This document shows positions 8,473 to 17,392 of a DNA stretch of 64,000 nt, piece after piece. This DNA comes from Flavivirga amylovorans (GTDB lineage: Bacteria > Bacteroidota > Bacteroidia > Flavobacteriales > Flavobacteriaceae), in NCBI RefSeq assembly GCF_030540875.1, contig NZ_JAUOEM010000010.1, positions 1-64,000 of the forward strand, written 5' to 3'. The position numbers and the translations under genes are program-made. The notes below the pieces were generated by a model. That model worked only from the letters and a program-made list of their open reading frames with translations. It searched no databases and had not been told where the DNA came from. Position 1 is the first letter of the stretch. Every line of letters starts with the position of its first letter.

Positions 8473-9171
8473 CTATTTTTCTGAAGCTTTTATTTTATCA
8501 ATAAATGATTGTAATTTTTTGCCATACTTAGACTTTTTAACTTTTGGTGTTAAGCTAATATTTATCGTATCAAGAAGAGCAATTCTAGCATTGTAGATTT
8601 CCGAAAGAGCAAGATAAGGTGCTACTTCACTATCTTTATTGTTTAAAGCAAAATTAACTGTATATAAATATTTTCTTTTTAATATATTATCAGATTCTTT
8701 TTTTAGAGCGCGAACTTTAGCTGTATCATTGTTTTTTTGAGCTTCAAAGTGTTCTTTTATTAAATCTAGGTTTCTATCTTGCATTTTAGACATAATAGCT
8801 CTGTATTCTTCTAATGTTTTCTGTTGAACAGAACCCTTAATTTTTGCATCATAAACAAAGTTTTTCAAAGTAGTATTGATTTCTGTAATGCCTTTATCTG
8901 CAAAAAAAGTGATTCTATCTTTTTCCGAACTATTTTTATCTAAATACAAAAAGAATACTTCTGGAGATTCTAAATCAGAATGTAATTCAAATTGAGAATT
9001 ACCATTTATAACTAAAGAATCTACAGTTACTATTACGGTATCATTTGCCTTTTTAAGATAAATAGTTCCTTTTTTTAAATCTTTAATATGTCCTTTAACT
9101 ATTAAATCATGCTGTTTTTCATTACAAGAGATTATTAAAAGTGCTAAAAGTAAAAATGTAATTTTTTTCAT
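8473..9171 (-). CDS. DUF4369-type lipoprotein
   Basis: The 232-residue product starts best at MKKITFLLLALLIISC, where a lipobox (Cys16) follows a hydrophobic segment. A start nine codons further upstream would place charged residues before the signal. After Cys16, the sequence (KGHIKDLKKGTIYLKK) matches the N-terminal DUF4369 beta domain often found before thioredoxin-like domains in Bacteroidota. Here the remainder is Lys/Glu-rich and helical, and no CxxC thioredoxin motif is present. It is probably anchored in the periplasmic or outer leaflet; function is unknown. Confidence 0.8.
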   Translation of the reverse strand: MKKITFLLLALLIISCNEKQHDLIVKGHIKDLKKGTIYLKKANDTVIVTVDSLVINGNSQFELHSDLESPEVFFLYLDKNSSEKDRITFFADKGITEINTTLKNFVYDAKIKGSVQQKTLEEYRAIMSKMQDRNLDLIKEHFEAQKNNDTAKVRALKKESDNILKRKYLYTVNFALNNKDSEVAPYLALSEIYNARIALLDTINISLTPKVKKSKYGKKLQSFIDKIKASEK

Positions 9172-9417
9172 GAATAGGGTCGTTTTATATATCGACAAAT
9201 ATCTTATAATTATATTTTAAATGCTAACAGCATATAGTTATTTTATAATATGGTGTTTTTTTAATTTTTTTATTCAATTAATTATAAAATAAATTTTAAT
9301 TTTTTTAGTTTGGCACAGATATTGATGTACGTATAATAATTATATTTAATTAAAAAGTTTATTGAGTGGTTACTTTAAACTTAAAATGTAATTCATATTT
9401 TTGGTTAGTTAGTTAGT

Positions 9418-9448
9418 AAAAAAGCATTCTTTTCAGGATGCTTTTTTT
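9418..9448 (+). terminator. Orphan terminator-like hairpin
   Basis: AAAAAAGCATTC pairs with GGATGCTTTTTTT across a 6-base loop. No gene ends just upstream on the plus strand; a TATTTTTG box at 9396-9403 is too close to define a useful transcript. Confidence 0.6.
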
Positions 9449-9916
9449 ATTACTAATGTTTTGGACTAAACCTATTTTATTATAAAGATGTTAGTAATGA
9501 GGCTTGTATCTGTGAATATCATAAGCTATTATATGTAAATAGACCATTTTATCCCGCAAAGGAAAGCCTTAAATGATTATTTATTAAAGGTAATCATGAG
9601 AGATTAATAACTCAGAAGTTTTTTATAAAAACCTATTCCATTATATAAACAATTTTTTAAAAAGTCCAAATATTTAAAATTTTAATTATGTATTTTGACG
9701 AGATTAACAGTCTTTTCGTCTGAAAATGTTAAAATTTAATGTATTTCATCGATTTTATATGTTTTTTGTCGTTTTAAATGAATTATAATTTTACTTTTGA
9801 AGTGTACTAAATAACACACTTTTTAGTTCAATGGATTAATTAATTAATATTTGCATTATGTTGTACGATATAGAGACCCTAAATCTAGCTTCATAATATA
9901 AAAAGCAAATTGAAAG

Positions 9917-9947
9917 AAAACCGAGTTTGAGGGAACTCGGTTTTTTT
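9917..9947 (+). terminator. Orphan terminator upstream of the dipeptidase gene
   Basis: AAACCGAGTT and AACTCGGTTT flank a 6-base loop and run into seven T residues. No coding gene precedes it, so it may end a small RNA or isolate the downstream gene. Confidence 0.75.
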
Positions 9948-10003
9948 GTGTTCAATTTTTAAATACATTAATATTTTATCTACTTTAGCTTATCGCTTAG
10001 ATT

Positions 10004-10669
10004 ATGAGAAAATTATTGACCCTTCTGTTTATATTTTATTGCGCTTTTTCTTTTGGACAATTAGAAAAAGGGTTTACATATGTTCACGATATTATTCCAG
10101 ATTTAGATGTAGAATTGAGATACTATACCACAAATAATTTTGTAGGAACACCTATTAGAGGATATCAATCAAATAAACTTATATTAACGGTTGAAACAGC
10201 AAAACAACTAAAGTTGGTTCATGAAGAGTTACAAGAGCAGAATTTATGTTTAAAGATTTATGACGGTTACAGACCACAACAATCTGTAAATCATTTTATT
10301 CTTTGGGCAAAAGATTTAAACGATACTGTAAACAAACATATATTTTACCCAGAAGTAAAAAAGAAGCATTTATTTAAAGAGCAATATATTGCTTCAAGAT
10401 CTGGTCATAGTAGAGGCAGTACTGTCGATTTAACGATAATTAATGGAAATACAGGCGAAGCATTAGATATGGGAAGTCCTTATGACTATTTTGGGCAAGA
10501 GTCTTGGGTGAATTATGAAAAAATTACTGATAAGCAAAAAGCCAATAGGCAATTATTACAGGCTATTATGCTAAAACATGGTTTTAGAAATTATTCTAAA
10601 GAATGGTGGCACTTTACTTTAAAGGGAGAACCTTTTCCTAATACTTATTTTGATTTTCCTATTAAATAA
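10004..10669 (+). CDS. D-alanyl-D-alanine dipeptidase, VanX/DdpX family (M15D)
   Basis: This 221-residue exported zinc peptidase has a signal peptide (about 1-18, ending SFG). YDGYRP (R90) matches the substrate-binding Arg. SGHSRGSTVDL (H135, D142) and EWWHF (E200, H203) match the zinc ligands and catalytic Glu. Related enzymes hydrolyse D-Ala-D-Ala, either for peptidoglycan turnover and nutrient recovery or, in VanX, for glycopeptide resistance. No van genes are near, so a recycling role in the periplasm is more likely. It stands alone between two terminators. Confidence 0.9.
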   Translation: MRKLLTLLFIFYCAFSFGQLEKGFTYVHDIIPDLDVELRYYTTNNFVGTPIRGYQSNKLILTVETAKQLKLVHEELQEQNLCLKIYDGYRPQQSVNHFILWAKDLNDTVNKHIFYPEVKKKHLFKEQYIASRSGHSRGSTVDLTIINGNTGEALDMGSPYDYFGQESWVNYEKITDKQKANRQLLQAIMLKHGFRNYSKEWWHFTLKGEPFPNTYFDFPIK

Positions 10670-10700
10670 AAAAACCTGTCTTTTTTAAAAACAGGTTTTA
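10670..10700. terminator. Terminator between dipeptidase and DUF6249-like gene
   Basis: AAAACCTGTC and (A)ACAGGTTTT form an inverted repeat directly after the dipeptidase stop. The genes converge here. Confidence 0.75.
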
Positions 10701-10728
10701 ATCTTTTTTGATTGATGTATTGTTTGTG

Positions 10729-11076
10729 TTATTCTTTATCTAGGTTTTTAGTCATATTAAAACCTACAAATAAACCAGCACCAGCCATTAAAAATATGCA
10801 ACTCACATATAGAGGTTCTTCGTCTATAGCTGTGTAATTCTCTAAAATGGCTGCAATTAAGGTTCCTAAACCTATCCCCATTAATAATAATGATAAGTTT
10901 AAAATGAGCACTTTCCATATTGGTGCTGTATGATTTCTGCCTTTAGTAAAAATAGTAGCGTCTACTCCCTTTTCTATAAGTGCTAAACGCTCTTTGTTAC
11001 GTGTTGAAAAATATAAATAAAAGACTCCGAAGATGGCTCCAAAGATTATTGGTACTATGATTAATTCTGATCCCAT
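10729..11076 (-). CDS. DUF6249-like small integral membrane protein
   Basis: The 115-residue product has three predicted membrane spans (about 5-23, 52-75 and 87-107), with a basic RNKERLALIEKG segment after the first span that is typical of this small Bacteroidota family. It is divergent from the ECF sigma gene starting 142 bp away. Neighbourhood with an ECF sigma factor is common for the family, but function is unknown. Confidence 0.75.
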   Translation of the reverse strand: MGSELIIVPIIFGAIFGVFYLYFSTRNKERLALIEKGVDATIFTKGRNHTAPIWKVLILNLSLLLMGIGLGTLIAAILENYTAIDEEPLYVSCIFLMAGAGLFVGFNMTKNLDKE

Positions 11077-11217
11077 AATTGTTTGTTTTTAATTGATTAA
11101 TTTTAAACTATTCATAGCTTATGACGACACGTTCTTTGTTTTGGTTACACTTTTATTAAAAAAATATTTTTTTGTTATAATGTAACCTTAACGAGTGTAT
11201 AGTCGTCTTACTTAAAA

Positions 11218-11805
11218 ATGACCACCAACGACCAACATTATATCAATCTAATTATTGATGGCGACACGAATGCTTTTGAAGTATTGGTGGAACGTTATAA
11301 AGATTTAGTATTTACTTTAACCTTGCGTATGCTAAAGAATAGAGAGGAAGCCGAAGAAGTCGCACAAGACACTTTTATAAAAGTATATAAATCGCTAAAT
11401 AAGTTTAAAGGAGGAGCTAAATTTTCGACTTGGATTTATAAAATAGCTTATAATACGAGTCTGGACAGGTTAAAAAAAAATAAAAAACATTTTAATGATG
11501 TCGCTATTGACGAATTTACAGAGCATCAATTACGAACCATTGATAATGCCTTAGATAATTTAGAAGATAAAGAACGAGAACAATCTATTAGAGATTGTAT
11601 CGCTTTATTACCCGAAGATGATGCTTTTTTGCTAACTTTATATTATTTTGAAGAGCAATCTTTAGAAGAGCTATCAAAAACGATTGGGATAAAACCCAAT
11701 AATGTGAAAGTTAAATTATTTAGAAGTAGAAAAAAGTTAGCAACTATTTTAAGAAAGCGATTGGAACCAGAAATAATTGAACATTATGAAAGAGAACGCA
11801 GATAA
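11218..11805 (+). CDS. ECF-type RNA polymerase sigma factor (module 1)
   Basis: The 195-residue protein has region 2 (about 14-85; FEVLVERYKDLVF, AEEVAQDTFIKVYKSL, KFSTWIYKIAYN) and region 4 (about 135-190; IALLPEDDAFLLTLYYFEEQSLEELSKTIG, NNVKVKLFRSRKKL). There is no region 1 or 3, as expected for the ECF group. The start of the next gene overlaps its end by 20 bp, which suggests a coupled regulator pair. It probably redirects polymerase to a small envelope-related regulon. Confidence 0.93.
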   Translation: MTTNDQHYINLIIDGDTNAFEVLVERYKDLVFTLTLRMLKNREEAEEVAQDTFIKVYKSLNKFKGGAKFSTWIYKIAYNTSLDRLKKNKKHFNDVAIDEFTEHQLRTIDNALDNLEDKEREQSIRDCIALLPEDDAFLLTLYYFEEQSLEELSKTIGIKPNNVKVKLFRSRKKLATILRKRLEPEIIEHYERERR

Positions 11806-12199
11806 ATATTTAGATAGCTTAGCTAAAAAAGTAATTAAAGAAGCGTCTTTAGAGCGCCCATCTTTTAATTTCACTGCTTCAGTAATGTCTCAGGTTACTG
11901 AATTGAGCAATAATACTATTACAGTTTATAAGCCTTTGATTTCTAAAACAGGATGGATTGTTATTTCAATAGTGTTTTTAGCTCTAATCATATATATGCT
12001 TTTGGGTATTCAGGAAGAACCAGTGAGTTGGTTTGATTCTTTAGATTTAAGTGTGTTATCCGATAATAAAATACTAAATTTATTTTCAGGATTTTCAATT
12101 CCAAAAACACTTATTTATGCTGTTGTACTTTTTGGACTCATGTTTTGTATACAAATCCCCTTGTTAAAAAGCCATTTTAATCAAAGATTACAAAATTAG
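11786..12199 (+). CDS. Membrane protein, probable anti-sigma partner of module 1
   Basis: The chosen ATG gives 137 residues and overlaps the sigma gene by 20 bp; a TTG three codons upstream is less likely. About 50 cytoplasmic residues (KENADKYLDSLAKKVIKEASLERPS) precede two membrane spans (near 55-75 and 108-128). The layout fits a membrane-bound antagonist of the sigma factor, but there is no recognisable zinc anti-sigma motif. Its stop overlaps that of the convergent cupin gene by 4 bp. Confidence 0.75.
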   Translation: MKENADKYLDSLAKKVIKEASLERPSFNFTASVMSQVTELSNNTITVYKPLISKTGWIVISIVFLALIIYMLLGIQEEPVSWFDSLDLSVLSDNKILNLFSGFSIPKTLIYAVVLFGLMFCIQIPLLKSHFNQRLQN

Positions 12200-12699
12200 A
12201 GCCTTGAAAAGGCAGTAATGATATTTTTATGTTCTGGGAATTTTGAAATAAGAGTATCTCTTTCTGGGAGTTCAAAATCTTTAAAATCAAAACCAGGAGA
12301 CACGGTACAACCTACCAAAGCATAAGCATTTTTATCAATAACTTCAGCAGCAAACCAATCTTTAGCTTTTACTACAAATTGTGGATGCTGTCCCTTTTCC
12401 ATATTATTTCCTATAATGGTGTTAGAATATATACCATCATTGGAAATTATATGAAGTTTTATGGGCGATCCTTTATAAAAATGCCAAATTTCATCTTGCT
12501 TAATTCTATGGAATGCAGAGAATGATTCAGATGTTAAAAGAAAATAAATAGACGTGGCATAGTTTCGTTGTCCGGAAAAATCTTCACCAAGATTGTCTTC
12601 ATTAATAAGTCCATTACTTCTGTAAACTTCTTTAAAATAGCCACCTTCGGGGTGCGGTTGTAATTCTAACTGATCTACGATGTCTTGAATAGTACTCAT
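12196..12699 (-). CDS. Cupin domain protein (DUF985/Cupin_5)
   Basis: The 167-residue cytoplasmic protein begins with LELQPHPEGGYFKEVYRS and contains SAFHRIKQDEIWHFYKG and ALVGCTVSPGFDF, the characteristic blocks of the Cupin_5 family. Some relatives bind metal or sugar nucleotides, but no single reaction is established for the family. It is convergent with the sigma-module membrane gene and 16 bp downstream of the sterol desaturase gene on the same strand. Confidence 0.88.
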   Translation of the reverse strand: MSTIQDIVDQLELQPHPEGGYFKEVYRSNGLINEDNLGEDFSGQRNYATSIYFLLTSESFSAFHRIKQDEIWHFYKGSPIKLHIISNDGIYSNTIIGNNMEKGQHPQFVVKAKDWFAAEVIDKNAYALVGCTVSPGFDFKDFELPERDTLISKFPEHKNIITAFSRL

Positions 12700-12715
12700 A
12701 ATTTATTGAAGAGAT

Positions 12716-13636
12716 TTAATTTTCTTTTTTTAATTGCTCTCTCATTTGTTTAATAGTTAACGAACTTCCATCATGGCTCCATCCAGGAGGGCCAAAGGCA
12801 TACATAAACTTATGATATATATTGGAGGATTTTTTCATATCATTCCAAATATCTTTGTATTCATGAGTTAATATAATTAAGGGGTTATAAGAGTTTGGAG
12901 GTTTTGTAACGCCATAGGCTATATCTATATCGTCATCTAATTCCTTCCAAGTACCAAATAATTTATCAAATAAATTTAGAAACCCACCATGGTTTTTGTC
13001 CATATACTCTATGTTTTTAGCATGATGTACCTGGTGCATAGTATGGGTGTTAAATATCTTTTCAATAATCCCCATTTTTGGGATATATGTAGAATGCAAT
13101 TGAAATTGCCAAAGGGCTTCAATTCCTAAGCAAACGATGACCATTTCTGGAGGAAAACCAATAATAGGTAACCACATGTAAAATAAAGGTTTATACAGAA
13201 TAGTAAACCAACCATTACGTACGGCAGTTCCTAGGTTAAAATTTTCAGACGAATGATGGACAATATGTGCAGCCCATAAAAAACGTACCATATGATTTTG
13301 CCTGTGAAACCAGTAATATGTGAAATCATCTAAAAATTGACACATTAACCACACAGGCCAAGTATAACCAAAAGATTGCCATCCCATAATATTTGTGCGT
13401 ACGCCATCCACCATAGGATTAAAAAATTCATATAAATAATTAAAAATTATAATAGCAGAAACCGTTTTAATTAGTGGAGCTAAAACGACCGACCCTATTC
13501 CCATGGTTAGACTCGACATTAAATCTTTCCATTTGTATAGATCTTTGTGGTTATGTGTTTTGCTATATGTAAGCTCTACTAAAATGAGACCTAAAAAACA
13601 TGGAATACCGTAAACTAATGGGTTTGTAAAATTCAT
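12716..13636 (-). CDS. Sterol desaturase / fatty acid hydroxylase family protein
   Basis: This 306-residue membrane protein has about five hydrophobic segments and the three His clusters of the di-iron hydroxylase superfamily: WFHRQNH, HIVHHSSE and HTMHQVHHAKN. The family introduces hydroxyls or double bonds into membrane lipids or carotenoids at the cytoplasmic face. The substrate cannot be told from sequence. It is followed on the same strand by the cupin gene. Confidence 0.9.
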   Translation of the reverse strand: MNFTNPLVYGIPCFLGLILVELTYSKTHNHKDLYKWKDLMSSLTMGIGSVVLAPLIKTVSAIIIFNYLYEFFNPMVDGVRTNIMGWQSFGYTWPVWLMCQFLDDFTYYWFHRQNHMVRFLWAAHIVHHSSENFNLGTAVRNGWFTILYKPLFYMWLPIIGFPPEMVIVCLGIEALWQFQLHSTYIPKMGIIEKIFNTHTMHQVHHAKNIEYMDKNHGGFLNLFDKLFGTWKELDDDIDIAYGVTKPPNSYNPLIILTHEYKDIWNDMKKSSNIYHKFMYAFGPPGWSHDGSSLTIKQMREQLKKEN

Positions 13637-13731
13637 CTACTTAAATTGAGAGAGACGTTCATAAAAATATAAAAATCAGTGCGATTTTATTTTGGTGAAG
13701 GTATTGTTTATATAACGGAATTCTTAATGAA

Positions 13732-14973
13732 TTAGTACCAACGTTTCTTTTTCTTTTTAGAAGCTTCACTTTTACGGCCTTTTTTATACTTACTACCTGT
13801 TTTTTTGGATTTATGAATAATAGGCTTCGCTTTTGGATCTAAAGGATATGGATGGTCTTCAATAACGTCTATTTGAATCTGAATAAGTTGCTGTATCGTT
13901 TTTACATAATTTTTTTCATCAGCAGAACAAAAAGAGTAGGAGGCTCCTGTATTGCCTGCTCTGGCAGTTCTGCCTATTCTATGCACGTAAGTTTCTGGTA
14001 CGTTGGGCAAATCAAAATTAATAACAGCATCCAAATTATTTATATCTATACCACGAGCAGCAACATCGGTAGCAATTAAAATATTAACGTTGTTTGACTT
14101 GAAATTTTTTAAAGCCTCTTGTCTTAAATTTTGGCTTTTGTCACCATGGATACTATCAACCTTATAACCGTTTTTTAATAATGTTTGTTCTAATTTTTCA
14201 ACACCAAACTTGGTACGTCTAAAAATAAGGATGCTCCCCTTTATAGTGTTTCTTAATAAGTGTAAGCACAGTTCAATTTTATTGCGTTTTGGTACATAAA
14301 AAAGTGCTTGATTTATGTTTTTTGAGGTTGAAGAATTTGGAGCTACTTCAACACGTTTTGGTGTTTTTAAAATGGTGTTGGCTAACTGTTCTACTTTATA
14401 AGGAATAGTAGCAGAGAATAATAACGTTTGTTTTTCTTTGGTACAAAGACGTTCAATTTTTTTAACATCGTCAATAAAGCCCATATCTAGCATTAAATCA
14501 GCTTCATCTAATACGAAAGTTTCTACGTGATCTAAATTAGCAACGTCTTGTTTGTGCAGGTCAAGTAGCCTACCAGGCGTGGCAATTAAAATATCCACTC
14601 CTTTTTTTAGAATATCTATTTGAGGTTCTATAGAAGTGCCTCCATAAATTACAGTGCTTCTTAAGTTGGTGTAAGTACTGTATTTTTTAAAGTTTTCTCC
14701 AATTTGTATAGCTAATTCACGGGTCGGGCTTACAATTAAGGCACGTATTTTTTTTCCTCTTTTTGAAGCCTCTTGTTTATCAAACAATAATTGTAGAATA
14801 GGCAATGCAAAAGAAGCTGTTTTTCCTGTACCGGTTTGGGCAGAAACAATAACGTCCTTTTTATTTAAAACTAAAGGAATGGTTTTTTCCTGGACAAGTG
14901 TTGGTTCATCATAACCAGTTTCTGCAATAGCTCTTAGAATAGGTCTGTTTAATTGTAAGTCTTTAAATGACAT
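13732..14973 (-). CDS. DEAD-box RNA helicase (RhlE-like)
   Basis: The 413-residue ATP-dependent RNA helicase has all core motifs in order: Q motif (DEPTLVQEKTIP), AQTGTGKT, PTRELA, GG, TPGR, DEAD, SAT, ATDVAARGID and HRIGRTAR. A basic tail (KKTGSKYKKGRKSEASKKKKKRW) probably adds RNA affinity. The RhlE-type subgroup acts in ribosome assembly and RNA decay. Assignment within DEAD-box subgroups is inference. Confidence 0.94.
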   Translation of the reverse strand: MSFKDLQLNRPILRAIAETGYDEPTLVQEKTIPLVLNKKDVIVSAQTGTGKTASFALPILQLLFDKQEASKRGKKIRALIVSPTRELAIQIGENFKKYSTYTNLRSTVIYGGTSIEPQIDILKKGVDILIATPGRLLDLHKQDVANLDHVETFVLDEADLMLDMGFIDDVKKIERLCTKEKQTLLFSATIPYKVEQLANTILKTPKRVEVAPNSSTSKNINQALFYVPKRNKIELCLHLLRNTIKGSILIFRRTKFGVEKLEQTLLKNGYKVDSIHGDKSQNLRQEALKNFKSNNVNILIATDVAARGIDINNLDAVINFDLPNVPETYVHRIGRTARAGNTGASYSFCSADEKNYVKTIQQLIQIQIDVIEDHPYPLDPKAKPIIHKSKKTGSKYKKGRKSEASKKKKKRWY

Positions 14974-15015
14974 GTTTAAATTTTATGTCGCAAAGATACA
15001 TCAAAATTACTACTG

Positions 15016-15651
15016 CTATTTTAAAAGTTTTTTTAGTTTTTCGCGTTTTCTTAATGGTAAAGCCTCATTTTCTATAGCCAATTTAATAAGTGCTTTATTT
15101 TTGTTTTTTGAAAATAAAAGATGAAAAAGTTGCCATGTGGTAACGCTGTTTTTTGCTTGTTCAACTAACTCGAAAGTATCTCCATTTTTTACAATCCCTT
15201 CTTTTAAAACACGAACATAAGTTCCAGGGAAACCATTTTCAATGAATTCTTTTAATGCGTTTTGAGTTCCAAATTTAATGCCGAATTTAAAACAAGGTTC
15301 GCGAGGTTGTGTAACTTGTACTAAAGCATCACCAATCTTATAGATATCACCAATATAGATTTCTTTTTCGTTTAAACCAGAAACCGTAAGGTTTTCTCCA
15401 AACATACCATAATCCCAATCTAAGTTCGGATATCTTTCTTTCCAATAAGCATAATGATTGTTAGAAAATATATAACATGCTTTAAACGTGCCGCCATGTA
15501 CTTTTTTATCTGATACTTCATCATTTCTCACACCTTCTTTACCTAAGTAAATAGCACTATTTGTTGGTTTTTTATAGATACCCGTGGTTAGCTCTTTCCC
15601 ATTCCAAATAATAGATGTTGGTTTAGCGATGTTTGTAGATAGGATTTTCAT
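15016..15651 (-). CDS. MOSC domain protein (YiiM-like)
   Basis: The 211-residue cytoplasmic protein contains the MOSC core with GIYKKP, the HGGTFKACYIF segment, GENLTVSGL and QPREPCFKFG with its conserved Cys. MOSC proteins bind molybdopterin cofactor or transfer sulfur; YiiM is linked to reduction of N-hydroxylated bases. A lysine-rich C-terminal extension follows. It begins 16 bp after the sulfatase stop on the same strand. Confidence 0.88.
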   Translation of the reverse strand: MKILSTNIAKPTSIIWNGKELTTGIYKKPTNSAIYLGKEGVRNDEVSDKKVHGGTFKACYIFSNNHYAYWKERYPNLDWDYGMFGENLTVSGLNEKEIYIGDIYKIGDALVQVTQPREPCFKFGIKFGTQNALKEFIENGFPGTYVRVLKEGIVKNGDTFELVEQAKNSVTTWQLFHLLFSKNKNKALIKLAIENEALPLRKREKLKKLLK

Positions 15652-15667
15652 AAATTGAAAAGTTTGT

Positions 15668-17326
15668 TTATGTTTTTCTTAATTCTTTCCATTTCGATTT
15701 TTTCCAGTTTGATGGTGGTGCATAATCTTTGGAATCTTCATAATATAAAGCTGAAAGTTCCTTTACCAAATCGGGCATTTTATCGGCTAAATCATGTGAT
15801 TCTGCGGGGTCGTTTTTAATATTAAATAACTCGAGAACAGGGTCGCGTCCTGCCATACTTTCAAGATAGACGCCTTTTTCTAGAATACCTGTAAAACGTA
15901 ATAAATAGTCACCTTTAATAACAACCCATGCTGGTGGTGCAAAATATGGTTCCTCTCTAACATTTTTAGTGCTTTTAGTAATTAAATAACCCCACTTATA
16001 AGAATGTATTCCAGACCATGTTAAGTGGTCGTGAATAGGTATATTTGTATTCTTATTTATAAGCGGCAGCATACTTTTTCCATCTATTTTATCAGGAACT
16101 TTACCACCGGAAATAGCAATGGCCGTAGGTAGAATATCCATAGTAGATACTAATTGATTACTAATACCATGAGTTTTTAAACCTTTTGGCCAATGTACAA
16201 ACATAGGGACTCGAATACCGCCTTGAAAATACGTGCCTTTATGACCAGGAAATGGTGTGTTTGCAGGTAGTGGAGACCCTGTTTTATGATTGTTATAAAC
16301 ACCTGCAGACATGGCACCATTATCTGAAGTGAAAACAATTAATGTGTTTTTGTATTCTTCTTTTGATTTAAGGTATTTAATAATGCGTTTTACATTAGCA
16401 TCTACACCATAAACATGTGCATAAAAATTGTTTAAAACATGAGAATCTGAATTAAATTTGCTGTAATATTTTTTTGGTGCCACTGGTTCTAGAGAATCAT
16501 GAACTGCATGGTAATGCAACTGTACATAAAAAGGGTTGTCGCTTTTAACTTGGTTGTCAATAAATTCTATAGCTTTATCTGTAAACGTATCCGTATTGTA
16601 ATTTTCTTGTTTTCCAGCATGCTTAAAATTTTCCCAAACGTTGGTAGCATTATAAAAATCACTACTCCAATGGTTATAACCATAATAATAATCAAACCCA
16701 TTATTTAAAGGGTGCTGTTCCTTAGTTACAGACCCATTATAACCACTTTTTTTAATCTTATTGGTATCTCTTTTATTTCTTTTTTGTTTACTCAAATCAG
16801 GTTTTATATTCTCAAGAAGTTGTTTGTCCTTTTTTCCAATATGCCATTTTCCAATATGAGCTGTGTTGTAATTTCTTTTTTTTAATTGTTCTGCAAGATG
16901 GGTACCCGGAATTAGACCTGAGTTGTCGCAATCGGCATTAGTATAGACACCAAACCTGTTTTGTGAGGTTCCCGTTGCAATTCCCAATCTGGAGGGGGCA
17001 CAAATACTGCTTGTTGTATAGGCATTGGTAAAAACCAGACCTTCTTTAGCAAGATTAGTAAGCGTTGGTATTGCTGTTTTTGAGAACTCTAAGGATTTAT
17101 CTAAAGAATATCCTTGTAGGCTATCGACCAACTTAACAAAGTACGAGTCAAAATCGGCTGTAGTAATGGTATCGTTGTAAATTCCAAATTGTCCATAGCC
17201 TAAATCATCCATCATAATAAAAAGGATGTTTGGTTTTTTTTCTTCAGATTTTGTACAACTGTTAAATAAGGTTAAGGTAATAAAAAATAAATAGGGAATA
17301 ATATTTTTACCATCCTGTAATTTCAT
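15668..17326 (-). CDS. Sulfatase, exported lipoprotein (Cys-type)
   Basis: The 552-residue product has a lipobox at FNSC (Cys24), the metal-binding NILFIMMDDLGYG (D40, D41) and the sulfatase signature CAPSR at 109-113. Cys109 would be converted to formylglycine by a maturase. HIGKWHIG and FTSDNGA are further active-site segments, and a C-terminal domain (NDPAESHDLADK) completes the fold. It is expected in the envelope, hydrolysing sulfate esters, perhaps from algal polysaccharides. No polysaccharide-utilisation genes lie nearby, so the substrate is unknown. Confidence 0.93.
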   Translation of the reverse strand: MKLQDGKNIIPYLFFITLTLFNSCTKSEEKKPNILFIMMDDLGYGQFGIYNDTITTADFDSYFVKLVDSLQGYSLDKSLEFSKTAIPTLTNLAKEGLVFTNAYTTSSICAPSRLGIATGTSQNRFGVYTNADCDNSGLIPGTHLAEQLKKRNYNTAHIGKWHIGKKDKQLLENIKPDLSKQKRNKRDTNKIKKSGYNGSVTKEQHPLNNGFDYYYGYNHWSSDFYNATNVWENFKHAGKQENYNTDTFTDKAIEFIDNQVKSDNPFYVQLHYHAVHDSLEPVAPKKYYSKFNSDSHVLNNFYAHVYGVDANVKRIIKYLKSKEEYKNTLIVFTSDNGAMSAGVYNNHKTGSPLPANTPFPGHKGTYFQGGIRVPMFVHWPKGLKTHGISNQLVSTMDILPTAIAISGGKVPDKIDGKSMLPLINKNTNIPIHDHLTWSGIHSYKWGYLITKSTKNVREEPYFAPPAWVVIKGDYLLRFTGILEKGVYLESMAGRDPVLELFNIKNDPAESHDLADKMPDLVKELSALYYEDSKDYAPPSNWKKSKWKELRKT

Positions 17327-17392
17327 GAAAAAGATTGAAGCGTTAGAAAGACTTAAAAATAAGAAAATAATTTATTAATGCGCGTACTATTT

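Larger units (their letters stand above)
9199..10003. other. Gene-poor AT-rich stretch with two orphan terminators
   Basis: No credible protein gene was found in these 805 bases. There are two intrinsic terminators (9418-9448 and 9917-9947) without a gene upstream. A TACTTTTG element at 9792-9799 lies about 120 bases before the second. This makes a small RNA of roughly 9805-9947 possible, but its -33 element is weak. Confidence 0.5.

Noticed and set aside
9946-10137. 63-codon frame overlapping the start of the dipeptidase gene
   Set aside because: It is out of frame with a clear signal-peptide-bearing gene, has no good start and begins inside a terminator.
12196-12199. Overlap of convergent stops as a sign of frameshift
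   Set aside because: Both proteins have normal family-like ends, so the 4-bp overlap is simply compact packing.
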